Assembly (NCBI GenBank): GCA_009767595.1
Contig: VSDK01023996.1
Coordinates: 249,409 to 313,408 of the forward strand
Direction: 5' to 3'
Length of the DNA: 64,000 nucleotides
DNA from: Symbiodinium kawagutii
Lineage: Eukaryota > Sar > Dinophyceae > Suessiales > Symbiodiniaceae
Shown here: piece by piece, positions 35,600 through 47,048 of the stretch
How positions within the stretch are numbered: position 1 is the first letter of the stretch
Layout of the letters: every line of letters starts with the position of its first letter
Notes under the pieces: generated by a model
Databases searched by the model: none
What the model was told of the DNA's origin: nothing
Seen by the model: only the letters and a program-made list of their open reading frames with translations
Made by a program: the position numbers and the translations under genes

Positions 35600-35609
35600 C
35601 TTGGACTAT

Positions 35610-36778
35610 AGTTTCAACTATTTAGTAGACAATAATTTCGTTATAATTAAACTAATAGTTTCAATTGGGCTTTAATTTGTGACTTCTTGGGAAATTTGCG
35701 CGACTTTCCCAGGCTGTTTCGTGCTGCCTCATTATTGTGCGGTGATGGCCGCCCTCCTGCCTTCACTATCACTGACCCCGTTTCACATCAATCTCCTATG
35801 GTGATGTGATTATGATTATTTTCTGATTGGTTAATTGGTCAGTGCTTGTGATTGAAGGTTGGCAACCAATACCAGTCAAAAGGTCACATGTTTAAGGGCG
35901 GTGCGTTAATTAGCCGATCCCTGCATCCCCGCTGGTCCGTCCTTGTGCACCTCTAAATCTTGGACCTGACATCGTGCTGATCCAGCAGAGTAGCGAGGAG
36001 TGAAACGTGGTGACCACCCCATGGTACCTCCTTGGTTGATGCCCCCCCACGGTACCCCCTTGGCACCAGCAAAAAAGTAGATAAACAACAAAAACAAGAA
36101 GATAAACAAGTAGATAAACCACGTAAAACACATCGACAAACAACAAGAAACCAAGGAAAAAAACAATTTCATTGCAACAAAAAAAGTACCGATAGCACCC
36201 AGAATTACACAAAGCACCAGCTCCAGCAGCGACAGAAATTTCTTAAATCTGGCCCAAACACACATGGATGGTCCAGCAGTTGCGACGTCTTCCATGTTGG
36301 CCTGTTGGCAGTTATACCATCAACCAAGGACGATGGACCAATCAGCATGAACCAGCCTTATAACCACTAAATCAAACACAACTCAACGTGTGGCCTCATT
36401 CGCAAAGCAGGGCCCCATTCGCAGGTTTTCCAGCCCGCGAGCTGTTATGATTACAATCATCCATAGTCATCATTAATCACCACCATCCACCTTATGACAT
36501 TCCTCACCACGATGCATATTCTTTCACACATAATGAACCATCTTTATCAATAGCTATCGATCCTTGACAACCAATTAACAACCAAGTGCTAATCGTCATG
36601 AAGCACCAATTCAGAGCCTTACCAATCACTAGTTATAATGACTACCATTCATAACCATTGCTTACCATCACAAACAACCATTCAACCATTCATAACCATC
36701 ACCATTACCGTCACTAATCAACAATCGTAACAATCATTAGCATCCATAACCATTGCTTGCCATCACGAATCACCGTTC
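35610..36778. other. No supported gene
   Basis: Contains an A-rich tract around 36065-36190 whose minus-strand shadow is a long hydrophobic frame, and an ACC/CAT-rich degenerate tract at 36470-36770. Confidence 0.4.
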
Positions 36779-36887
36779 ATGACATTACTATCCCTTGCTA
36801 TGCTTCCACTCGGTGCTGGTGGTGCCTTCACCTGGTCACCCTCCGCGATTTGCGACGAGTTCGCCGGTGCCTTGGACATGTTTGTGG
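36779..36887 (+). CDS. Candidate 5' exon with signal-peptide-like start
   Basis: ATG 36779 opens MTLLSLAMLPLGAGGAFTWS, then PSAICDEFAGALDMFV, followed by GTGGGGTGAT where a GT donor is possible; the frame stops just beyond. The start has a hydrophobic core with small residues, as in a secretory signal. Low support otherwise. Confidence 0.3.
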
Positions 36888-38772
36888 TGGGGTGATGCGA
36901 CGAGACGTAGGACTCGTGGTCAACCTATTGAGGATCTGCCAGATTTGTATTGCAGCTAAGCTGGGCAAGTACAATCTACTCACAGAAAAACATGAATGAC
37001 ATGAATGCAAATGAAACTAGAAATAGCTTAGCTGCATGCAAACTATATTGACACATTTCCTATGCTGGGCATGCGGCATAGAAGCAGCTGGATTTGTACA
37101 GCTAAGAGCACACAAGTAGTTGTATTCACCAACTGTGGGACCTTGCATGATCATCCCCGCAACCTTCGGGCAAACATGGTGATGGCCAGAAGATAAAAAG
37201 TTGTTACTTATTCCACTATATATATATGGATAATCAAATATGAAACCTGCGAAGTCTGACGGAATAGCCGGAAACCAACACCACGCATGTGCCGACTACA
37301 TATCAACTACTCGGTTTATATTCCCAACCACATGCACGAACTACTTTAATAGCCGGTGCTACCGGGCATGCACTAAGTGGTTCCTGTTATCAGTTCTATG
37401 CACCAAGTGGGAAGTACAGCACAGGTATCTGTCCAAGGTCTCAACGCTCGCAGTGTTGCCAGCGGCGCCCTAGGGATGCGCAGGACGATGCCAGGGTGGT
37501 CACCAGGGGGCGATACGCAGGCGGATGTTACTTGGGTGTGCATTGCCTGGGTTTGTTTCCTGGGATGGTGCCATGATAAGCCGAACCTTTGTTTTTTGGC
37601 CCGTGAGCGAGCTAACCCCTATGAAAAAACAATGAGCAGTGGTAGGGATGCACATCCAAGTAGGCTCTTCCTGATGAATCCCCTCCTGACCAGCCCCAAA
37701 GAAATTGACGAGGCAGCTGACCCACACCAGTGAAGTGCCAAGCATCAGCCATATTAGGATCTATGATCCATCCGGTTTGATCAGCCACCAATTGGTGCGA
37801 AGATAACTGGACCACATCCACTGGGGTCATTCGCCACCGCTTCACAGTGCTTTCCACTGGGATTCACGATGGCCCAAGGTGTTGAGCTCAGTCAACCATG
37901 CGCCATGTCACTGAGGCTGCAACGAAAATGTTTTGCAGCAGTGGCCACCTTGTCAGAAAAAGGGGCCGGAGGAACATCCCAACAAAGGCCCCTGTAGCGG
38001 TACACTATCTTGACCCTGGTCACGTCACCTATACTCAACGACGACAAGTCTCAAGAGCGCCAAGGGCATCGTTGGCCTCATCATTGAGTCATCAGTCCAT
38101 CCGCTGGGTAGTCCAATGCAATCATCAGCGACTGTTGATCTAGACTTGGATGATCATTCCATATTGATGGTCGAACAGTATAACCCGCAAAAAGGGCCGT
38201 GCCTAACCATGATTACAGAGGACTTACTAAGCGATGATCCAAGTACGGGGTTGAAACTGGCCGAAACTACCTTCTTGAAGGTCACCAACCACGTGTGAAT
38301 GTGGTTTTGCCGCACATGTGTTCCCATAGTCGTTCGCCAAGCATGACCCAGCAAAGCTCACCAGCATTTCCTTCGTTGCCCTCCTGACAACCATGATTTT
38401 CACTAACAATTTTCTTGGCCATGATCCACCCTTGCAATGGTGTTCATGAACCACCCGCACTTTACCTGCTCAAATGCAAATGCACCTCATTGACCGCCAT
38501 GACTTGCCACCGCTGGTGTCATCATGTGTCATCCCCCCTTCACCACCGCTGAGATTCCGACCCCAACATCAGACCGAAGATCCAAACCACGGGTTCGTTG
38601 GGCAACTGCAGCAAGGCAGGGGCTGGGTGGCTAGGGAGCATCGATGGGACCCGAGCAGCCCTACCCTCCTAAGCGGCTAAAAGATGGTAAAAGCATCCGG
38701 ATGTTTAATAGTAATTAAATCTTAAGATCTTTGTGACAACATGGGTGACGGTTCATCATTTTTGGGGGATCT

Positions 38773-38803
38773 CTCTCTCTCTCTCTCCATCGCCGTCTCC
38801 TAG
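38773..38803 (-). mobile_element. GA-tail insertion, 31 bp, nearly tail only
   Basis: A 14-bp duplication TTTTTGGGGGATCT occurs at 38759-38772 and 38804-38817. The insert on the minus strand is CTAGGAGACGGCGATGG followed by GA repeats. Such a short body with a long perfect duplication implies strong 5' truncation. Confidence 0.85.
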
Positions 38804-39615
38804 TTTTTGGGGGATCTGATCTACCTCATTAGTTTCAGCAACTTGATGGTAAACGGCTGACTGATTCAAACAACTGCAGCTTCAAGCAGAGTATCGACAC
38901 CATTGTGACATCGGGCATGGATAATCAAGAAGTCTGCTGACATGCCCAACTACGCGGCAAGATTTTCAGACAGTGGTGAAACTAAATTCCATTTTGGCAG
39001 GGAACCTACGATTTCGTTGAGAACTGGTGGTCTGGTTCAGATCAATTTTTGGCTGGTGATTGAGAAAAATATACTTATAGTTAATTAAGCAACCAACTAC
39101 CACGCCAATGTTAGAGTTGTTTGCGAGCTGTCGATCAAACAACCAACCAGCAGTCGACATGGTCACATGGCCCATGTGAAGCTATTAGCGAGTGAAGTTA
39201 AGCCGACCGACCATCCAAATGCGCCGACCTGCCTCTATAAAACCTCACCAGCACAGGGGCATGTGGCACTGAGCAGTCCAAGGGCGGGAGAACAGACTAG
39301 TGAAGACTCTGAGATTGCTCTTGCATTCAGTTTCGGACACTATATGAAAGACAGTATTTAAGGACTGAGCATAGCATCCATAGACTCTTCTAACCACAAG
39401 TTTATTTCTTGCCTTATACAATCTGGGATTGAAATTGAGCAGCCTTCTACTTCGGGGCCGGAAGCATGATATTTACAGTGCATTTAATCCCGCGACACTC
39501 GTGCTTGAATTTTTTTTGGATTATCTTTAAGAGCTGAACCGTGTTTCCATCTCGGACCAGCATGCATGATACCCAGCTGATCCCAGCTGACCCCTTCGAA
39601 CGACTGTTTCCTTGC

Positions 39616-40247
39616 ATGGGGTATACCTTCGATACCCCCCCCCCTCCAGACCCCCTGGATTAATTTTGGAAATATTCCAGGATGGTTGTACCTATATTTC
39701 AAAATTTATTCCAAGAACTGGTTTACATCAAGAATATTAAAAACAAGAAAATTATTCCAGCATACCTGCACATTTAATGCGTAAATATTCCAAGGTACTT
39801 GCACATCCACCTGTTTTTTTGTGTATCTTGAACTTGCATTTTGCAATGGCGTTTTGGATCTCAAATACCCTGAGAATATTAAGATGTGTTACCTATGAAA
39901 ATCACTGGATGTCTCCCCAGAGGTAGTCCACAGGTATTGAACAGCCCCAGCATCTACCAAATCCATTCCCCAACATCCCCCTACTGCACCTCAAAAGATT
40001 CTATGGGTTTGCAGCCCCTGAACCACCAAAAGAATAATTAAAAGGCATGAACATATCCCAACACATATTCAACCGTATCTAATATGTTGTGGGTAAACAA
40101 ACATGAATCTGGAATAATTATGGACTCATTGTTGCACCAAAATTATTCCAGGTATACCCCCCACGGGGGGGTGCCTATACCCCCAGCCAGAAAATATTCC
40201 TAAAAAAATATTCCTAAAAAAATATTCTGTGACGTGAGGGGTATACC
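39616..40247. repeat. 632-bp direct repeat, left copy
   Basis: By eye it is identical to 40532-41163, with the same length and the same 10-C run. It starts and ends with GGGGTATACC and contains several ATTATTCCAGG-like words and an internal palindrome with CCCCCCACGGGGGGG near 40159. Confidence 0.92.
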
Positions 40248-40347
40248 GAAACGCTAGTAAAATTGCAGTTTTTATTTTGGTACAAGATTTTATCTAAAAA
40301 ATTTGCTTCGCGCGCAGGCAGCGTGCCAGTTTGGAGAATCATGAGTC

Positions 40348-40531
40348 ATCAAAAGTGCTCCGAGCATGTAGTGTTTTTACGATTTTGACTTCCAAATGCG
40401 CTTCGCGCCTAGGTTTTTTAACGATTTTGCAAGTTGCATGTCCCAAAAGTGCTCCGAGGCTGACATGTTTTTACGATTTTGACTTCCAAATGTGCTTCGC
40501 GCCTAGGTTTTTTTAACGATTTTGCAAGTTG
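40348..40531. repeat. Tandem pair of about 94-bp units
   Basis: AAAAGTGCTCCGAG, TTTTTACGATTTTGACTTCC, GCTTCGCGCCTAGG and AACGATTTTGCAAGTTG appear in the same order twice, 94 bp apart, in the middle of the 1574-bp element. The two units differ at several bases, unlike the flanking 632-bp repeats. Confidence 0.85.
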
Positions 40532-41163
40532 ATGGGGTATACCTTCGATACCCCCCCCCCTCCAGACCCCCTGGATTAATTTTGGAAATATTCCAGGATG
40601 GTTGTACCTATATTTCAAAATTTATTCCAAGAACTGGTTTACATCAAGAATATTAAAAACAAGAAAATTATTCCAGCATACCTGCACATTTAATGCGTAA
40701 ATATTCCAAGGTACTTGCACATCCACCTGTTTTTTTGTGTATCTTGAACTTGCATTTTGCAATGGCGTTTTGGATCTCAAATACCCTGAGAATATTAAGA
40801 TGTGTTACCTATGAAAATCACTGGATGTCTCCCCAGAGGTAGTCCACAGGTATTGAACAGCCCCAGCATCTACCAAATCCATTCCCCAACATCCCCCTAC
40901 TGCACCTCAAAAGATTCTATGGGTTTGCAGCCCCTGAACCACCAAAAGAATAATTAAAAGGCATGAACATATCCCAACACATATTCAACCGTATCTAATA
41001 TGTTGTGGGTAAACAAACATGAATCTGGAATAATTATGGACTCATTGTTGCACCAAAATTATTCCAGGTATACCCCCCACGGGGGGGTGCCTATACCCCC
41101 AGCCAGAAAATATTCCTAAAAAAATATTCCTAAAAAAATATTCTGTGACGTGAGGGGTATACC
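40532..41163. repeat. 632-bp direct repeat, right copy
   Basis: Same sequence as 39616-40247, offset 916 bp, with no difference found on reading. Identity means recent duplication, gene conversion or an assembly artefact. Confidence 0.92.
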
Positions 41164-41732
41164 TGGAATAATTTTCTAAGGTACCCTCCATTTCCTTGCA
41201 CCCTGTGATGCTGGCAGCCGAGCTTACGAAACAAAAAGGGACCAAACACCATCCTGACTAATTAATCAATCAACTGGCTGGCAAACCGACACTTGCTTGA
41301 GTATGAACATAATTCAGCCTCAAAACCGAAATTTCAACCCACAACAGCAACAAAGGCAACACCAACAGCAACCACCAGCACAACAGGGTTAGCAAGTTCT
41401 CCCGGTCGTCGTGGCTCAGCCGCATTGCATGGCACCGAGCCGCTTAAGGTTTCAAGGACTCGGTCGACCGCTTTTCCGACGAAACCTTTGGGTTGCAACT
41501 CCTGGGATCAGCTGATGCACTGTGGACACCTGTCAGCTTCCGACTGTGCAACAAAAATGCTCTGCAAGCACCGCAATATTCGTAGCATTCCACGACCCAA
41601 GCAACCAACCAATCTGATATTCGCTGTGTATCTGACGAAACCCCCACCGCAAACCAGTAGGCATTGTTCCGTTGTGTTTGGCACTTGACGTTTGCGGTTG
41701 CAAAAAAAGCCACTAGCTAAAGCACGACCAAG

Positions 41733-41746
41733 GGTGGTGGTGGTGG

Positions 41747-41778
<32 letters not shown>

Positions 41779-41795
41779 GTGGTGGTGATGAGGAT
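41733..41795. repeat. (GTG)n(GAT)n microsatellite
   Basis: GGTGGTGGTGGTG is followed by ten or more GAT triplets, then GGTGGTGGTGATGAGGATGAC. Confidence 0.9.
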
Positions 41796-42678
41796 GACGG
41801 TGATGGCAGTGTTGTCTGCAAAATCAGTTCTCCAGCCATCTCCTCTTCTGCAAGTGGCAAGCTGTCCGCCGCAATTTCTGCGTCCAACCTAGTGGCGGAC
41901 GTGTGGCAAACAGTGGGTTTCATGACCAAATATGGGCAAACCACTAGGTCCGTTTCCAAAATCTTGTTTACGACACGTATTTGAGTGGAACAAACACACA
42001 CATGAGAGTCATGAGAGGTTGGTTTAGGGGTGCCATGATGAGGTGACTGGATTACATGGCAAATCTCTATTGAAAAAAAACAGCCATCACCGACCCAACC
42101 CTGCCACCCCGTCCAAAGGAACGGAAGCTTCCCAGTGGTAGGTGAGCAGTCCTTTTGACGGCGGCATCCTGAGATTCCACACTCCACCTGTGGAGAATCG
42201 AGGTCCTGCCCCCGGCGGTTTGTCCCTGCAAAACACGCATGTCCGGCATCTTCAACGGCTCTCTATGTCAGTGATCTCATCGGATTTGGTTGCAGTTTTT
42301 GTGCTTGGTCATGGCTGGCATGAAGCACCTAGAATCTTAGAAGGTGGGCCCCGCAGTTCTGAGTTGGGTTCTGCATTTCACGTTGTATCACATTCCGCCG
42401 TTTTTGTTCCGCTCTCTGCAGGGACCGAGGCTCAAGTACCCTGGTTATGTTGACCAACTTAGATAGCGATTGGTGGCCGACTAGTGACTAGTAGCTATCC
42501 TTGTTTTCAACTTACTTAAGTACTAGAGGTTTGGTAGATGCAACTCTAGTGACTCTAGTAATGCAATTGTATACATTCAGTTATACAGTTCATTTAATGG
42601 CCTATTAACCAACTTACCTAACAGCTGGGGGCCCACCTTGCAAATGCACCGCTGATTTTGACCCTAGCCCAGTTCCAG

Positions 42679-42745
42679 GCTCTCCTTGATACTAGCGGCA
42701 TCGCGAATCGCAGCCTGAGGCGTATTTTCGTGGCAGCTCGGGCCG
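42679..42745 (+). CDS. Candidate exon
   Basis: Acceptor CCAGTTCCAG, donor GGCCG before GTGCCG. Frame ALLDTSGIANRSLRRIFVAA then RA is open from the first base. GC is higher than in the flanks. Not linked by phase to the exon at 33712, so at least one more exon would lie between. Confidence 0.35.
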
Positions 42746-43814
42746 GTGCCGTATCAATGATGCCTTGGGATTCCAACCGCCAATTTGGTTCGTGGTTTTA
42801 CCGTAGCAACCAGCTGGTTTAAACCATCAATGATTGTGTCTCTTGGGGATTTAATTTACCAAAATGGATTAACTCCATGGTCTTCATAGTGCTGGAATCA
42901 CGGGGCTAATGCTCAATAGTGGTTGCAAGGGGCACTTGGCATCACGGGCACAATCGTACCGTGCCATTGGCTGTGCCACAGAAATATCATTGGTTGCCCA
43001 ATGATATACAGCATGTCTTGTATTCTTCACCGTGATTTGTTATGAATTCTGATGACCTCGTATGAACCATATCAATTGGCAAGCGCATGAACTAAGCACT
43101 CTGAACTCTTAGCCATGACAAACCTTTATATTAAGCACCATAAAACATTATCAAGTGTTATCAGTTATCATTCCGCATCATTGATCAAAGGCATAGAATC
43201 CACAGCTGTCATTCTAAGCCACTGATATCTTGGTTGACTTGGTGGTTGATCATGGTTGATCAAAATGCTTGATGTTAACCATTTTAACTTGCCGTTCACC
43301 ACAGACAGTATCACCCATGCATCAACCATGGCTCTCGCCATAGTTTCCCCCATGGATCGCCTGCAGTTTTTGCAGCCACTGCGTGAGATCACGCGTCGCC
43401 TCGGGGTTGAGCAAAGTTCCAAGGCACAAGCAAAGGCACATCTCAGGCCATACGCCCAGGCTGATCTCTTGGTATCATAACTTCACAACCAGAAATGGCT
43501 GATGATCTGAATGGATCATTGGGGGGATGGCCCTAATCATTGGCAATGACAACTGATGATAATCGGTGGGGATGGGGCCTAAATCATTGGCAATGATCCT
43601 TGGATGGTTGAGGGATATCTTACACATTCTTCAACCACTGTTCACCCAGAACTCATGGTCGCTTGACTCGACGGCCTCCAAAGTCCCTATTTTTTCCTCG
43701 TCACCGTTCTCTTGACGGACTCATTGTCTAACTGCTAAAACACTGCCGATCCATGGCAGTCCTGAGGGGACAAGTCCAATGGACGAATCCCAAGTGCGAT
43801 CAAATCATATCAAG

Positions 43815-46121
43815 TCAGCTTTGAGGAACCTCTTTCAAGAATCCTCGCAAATCACCATAAGGATTGCCTGCACTGCCAGTTGATTTGTATTGGATGGCGT
43901 ACTCCCACAGAACTTGGCTCTCTCTGTAGACAATGAGAGCTTCTTTTTGGGGGTCGGCGATGCAACTGTCGTAGCCATCGGGTGCTTGACGGTGCTCTGG
44001 TCTTCTCAGTTCGGTTTGCCATTCGCCTTCAGATCTTCCGCTCAACCTGTCACCGGGCATAAATTCGAAGATGCGCTTCTTCATGTGAGACTTACCGGCT
44101 GCGACGCAGCAAAGCAAGACCTGTTTCAGTCCAGCTTCTGATTTTTGGGAAAAGTGGTCTGGCAGCCGAAGGTCTTGCGCGAAGTAGATGCCAGCACCAT
44201 AGGCATTGAAAGTCAAATTGCTGTAAGCCATTCTGAAGCCTTCTTTCATCACTTTGTCATAGGCGTCACTGCTTGGGGAGTGAAACACTCGCAGCTGACG
44301 CTGCCCATGCATGTCGTAAAGTTCATTCCTGAACGTTCTGAGCATCTTCAAATTCTGGTTGCGTTTGATATCCATGATCTCAAAGCCAGGGATTTTGTCA
44401 CCACCATTTTCCTTCAAGTAAGCTTCTATCTTGAGAAATTCATCAGAGCCCGTGTCTAGATCAACTGCTCCATTGCGAACTTCGCCCGTCCAATGCCTTG
44501 GCAAAGCCAAGGTGACAGTCTCATCCCTGGGAATACCTGCGTAGATCGGAAAGAAAGGCAAAGGTCCCCCAGAAGACCTGGACAAGGCCAGGTCAATTTT
44601 AACTTTGGAAAGAAGCCAGGCAACATCTGTGAGGCAGTCGTTGATGGGCAGGTACCAAAGCGGCTCAGCTGCACAGAAGTTATACCCGTGGAAAGCTGTG
44701 TGGTGGCAATTGTTGCTGCCAACATCGTAAGGACCCTGTTGCAGAAGATGTTTGACCAATGCAGCAAGCTTGATGCCGGAAGGGTGCAAAGGCTTGACAT
44801 CAGTGAGTTTCTCGACGTTGCCAGCATGTTTGATCTCTGCCCAGCTGGAGACGAACAAACCATTTTCCGCCGCCTCCTCGATCTCTGGCCTCTGCACGCC
44901 TTCACGTTTCACTTTTTCAGGGCACGCACCTTCAATCAGATATTGATCCTGGTCAGTGTCAATCTTCAAAATCGAGTGAACTGCACCCAGCGTGCCTTCC
45001 CAGCCGGGTAATGGAATGAACCACCAGCTTACTTCGTGGATCACGTCCCCTGAGTCCAAGGCCTTCGCAATGGCCCCACCACTTCCACCTCTCGTCTGGA
45101 ACGTGCTTGGTCTCAACAACTTCGCCAAGTCAGAATGGCCATTCAGGCGTGCCACGTTGCTGGCTGTTTGGTGCTTCGCATTGCGCAGGGACTTCATGGC
45201 CAATCCGTTGGCCAACAATGCCTGGCACACGTTGGCGCAGCCATGTCTTGCAACAATGTGCAGCCAGGTGTTGCGTTCCTGCGACTCGTCTTCGATCGGA
45301 ACTCTGAACAAACAACACATTGAAGCATGTAGACGGCCGTCTTGAACATATGGGGGCCTAGAGCCCCAATGGGTTTCCAAATTGCTCACTATTTTAGCGG
45401 TGTTACTTTCCAAATTCGGAAAATGTCTGCAAAAACGGGAGAGGCTCAAGAATCCCCGAGAAGCTGCATCGCGAACATCCGGATAATGGCTTTCGAATCC
45501 TTTGATCTGCTCTGCGATGTACTGGCCCAAGTCCCAAATCCGCAAGAACATCTGATTCTCCAAAATTTTGCAAGCTGCCCCGCGGACGTTCTCAACAGGA
45601 TCTTCTCGTCCCTTTGCCAATTTCGATATCCAATCGCATGCCCGAAAACAGCATGATGCAAAGTTGCTCAGACATTGAAAAGCAGCCTCGCGCACATCTG
45701 TACCAGGAACATTCACCAGTTCAATTTCCAGATCAAATGATTCCACATCTCCCGTGCAAATTTGTTCACAAAAGATTCTCACAGTCGGAAAATGCAGTTT
45801 TGCATTCTGATCTTTTAGTCCCTTCACCAAGGCGTCCGGAATGCGTGATCGATGCATGCCCACATAAAGCAGAATGCCTACACAGTGAAAAGCAAACACG
45901 CGCACACCTGAGTCAGGATCTTCTAGTACCTCCAAGAGTTGCCGTCTCGGTATCACAGTGAATAAAACACGTTCCCCCGTTTGGAAGGGATTTAACAGCC
46001 AATCGTCATCGTCGATGCAGCACTTGGTCCGGTCGAGAAGATCAAACAGTTCCACACGCACTTCTTCATGAGGGTTTCTGTGGCGAAGGTCTTCTAATCT
46101 TTTTTTGGGAGTGGCCGGCAT
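43815..46121 (-). CDS. HEAT-ankyrin-papain-like-PARP multidomain protein, intronless
   Basis: A 768-codon frame from ATG 46121 (the open frame extends 31 codons further upstream without an ATG). Residues 15-260 are HEAT-like helical repeats (DPDSGVRVFAFHCVG, TDVREAAFQCLSNFA, DPVENVRGAACKILE). Residues 280-337 hold two ankyrin-like units (RNTWLHIVARHGCANVCQAL, HQTASNVARLNGHSDLAKLL). Residues 360-490 contain His382 (GAVHSILKI) and later YDVGSNNCHHTAFHGYNFC (465-483), the His-then-NC order of permuted papain-like PPPDE/LRAT enzymes. Residues 590-746 are a PARP catalytic domain: His614 (RVFHSP), Tyr646 (YGAGIYFA), and SQVLWEYAIQY. The position of the PARP glutamate is Ala728 (KEALIVY), which argues for mono-ADP-ribosylation or loss of activity. 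Probably a signalling or protein-modification enzyme; substrate unknown. No introns, so likely mRNA-derived. Confidence 0.82.
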   Translation of the reverse strand: MPATPKKRLEDLRHRNPHEEVRVELFDLLDRTKCCIDDDDWLLNPFQTGERVLFTVIPRRQLLEVLEDPDSGVRVFAFHCVGILLYVGMHRSRIPDALVKGLKDQNAKLHFPTVRIFCEQICTGDVESFDLEIELVNVPGTDVREAAFQCLSNFASCCFRACDWISKLAKGREDPVENVRGAACKILENQMFLRIWDLGQYIAEQIKGFESHYPDVRDAASRGFLSLSRFCRHFPNLESNTAKIVSNLETHWGSRPPYVQDGRLHASMCCLFRVPIEDESQERNTWLHIVARHGCANVCQALLANGLAMKSLRNAKHQTASNVARLNGHSDLAKLLRPSTFQTRGGSGGAIAKALDSGDVIHEVSWWFIPLPGWEGTLGAVHSILKIDTDQDQYLIEGACPEKVKREGVQRPEIEEAAENGLFVSSWAEIKHAGNVEKLTDVKPLHPSGIKLAALVKHLLQQGPYDVGSNNCHHTAFHGYNFCAAEPLWYLPINDCLTDVAWLLSKVKIDLALSRSSGGPLPFFPIYAGIPRDETVTLALPRHWTGEVRNGAVDLDTGSDEFLKIEAYLKENGGDKIPGFEIMDIKRNQNLKMLRTFRNELYDMHGQRQLRVFHSPSSDAYDKVMKEGFRMAYSNLTFNAYGAGIYFAQDLRLPDHFSQKSEAGLKQVLLCCVAAGKSHMKKRIFEFMPGDRLSGRSEGEWQTELRRPEHRQAPDGYDSCIADPQKEALIVYRESQVLWEYAIQYKSTGSAGNPYGDLRGFLKEVPQS

Positions 46122-47048
46122 GGAGGCCCAATGATGGCAACAAAAAATGTATTGCTCAGCTCGAGCCCAGCTCTTCCCTGTGCGTTCAACACTTCCCTGG
46201 CTAATCCCACACAATTCAAATGTTCCCGTGCAAAGTCAAACAAGCAAGCAAATTTGCCAAACCTGCTCCCCTGAAGGACCCAAAGGGGCATTGAGGCACA
46301 AACTCGCACCAACATCTCTTGGGGGCCGCACTTGATGAATTGCCAGCTTTCTTTCCTCTCTATTTTCCTTTGTATGGATATTGAATGATTTATTCCAAAT
46401 CTGCATGTTCCGCATGGTGGAGGAAAAAGTACTACAAACCACTGCAAACACCAATCGCCAAAGCCCCGAGCTGGGGATCCCTGACCAGTTCCCGGCCGAC
46501 CACTTCTTTTGGAAAGAGAACGGCCTGGTCTACCGGAGCAAAGTGGGGCCGCCAGCTGTGAACGCAATTTATTGGATTACAACTAAGACAGCAGTTGTAA
46601 TAAATACCGGCTTCTATAAACCTCAGACCTTGAAATATCTCAGTGCAGCGGGAATTGTTTGCACAGGTGGTGGGGGTTGCACGGGCTTGTGCACGTTTGT
46701 GCCTGTTGGACTTGTTGGTTACCCCACCCACTGCCTCACGAGTGATCAACAACAGCACCAAGGGCATGTACTTGGTAGGTCCGATCTCTTGATATCTCTT
46801 GATAAATCGAATGAAGAATGAATTTGATTTAGTACAGAAAACATGCGTTTAGTAGAATCGGCACAAGGAAAAGGCGGAAGTTTCCAATAGGAGGGAAATG
46901 TAATCCCATAAGAGTCTGGCACCATGTTTTGCATATAGGAATGTCGGACCGGTTCTTTTTCGCAGCCTTGGCGGGGTTGTTTGTGCGAACTGCCTTTGTG
47001 TGGTGAAATTTGTGTGGCCTTGGTATTGCCGGCTGATTTTGTGTAGTT
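46122..47048. other. 5' flank of the PARP-domain gene, no other gene supported
   Basis: A plus-strand frame at 46381-46821 overlaps a minus-strand one of similar length; neither has family or splice support. A leader-like TGGGCTCGAG lies about 45-55 nt upstream of ATG 46121 on the minus strand, but at this length chance is a fair explanation. Confidence 0.4.

Larger units (their letters stand above)
39617..41190. mobile_element. 1574-bp element with 10-bp target duplication
   Basis: TTTCCTTGCA occurs at 39607-39616 and 41191-41200. The ends are imperfect inverted repeats: TGGGGTATACCTTCG on the left and TGGAGGGTACCTTAG read from the right (11 of 15 agree). Inside are two 632-bp direct repeats and a 284-bp middle. 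There is no coding capacity. A 9-11 bp duplication with inverted ends is typical of Mutator-like DNA transposons, so a non-autonomous member is the best guess. Confidence 0.6.

Noticed and set aside
35906-36295. 129-codon hydrophobic frame resembling a membrane protein
   Set aside because: Phe/Leu/Ile runs come from an A-rich, AAC/AAG-repeated plus strand; no splice or family support.
38981-39000. CCATTTTGGC as a leader relic
   Set aside because: Only ten leader bases match and no start codon follows at a sensible distance. GCCAAAATGG at 55681 lies inside an open frame and is likewise not accepted.
39484-40618. Two frames starting with the same 29 residues
   Set aside because: They are the minus-strand reading of the 632-bp repeats and stop soon in unrelated sequence.
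41293-41713. Overlapping plus (131 codons) and minus (89 codons) frames
   Set aside because: Both have mixed composition, no splice sites or motifs decide between them, and a Gln-rich third frame is interrupted by a stop.
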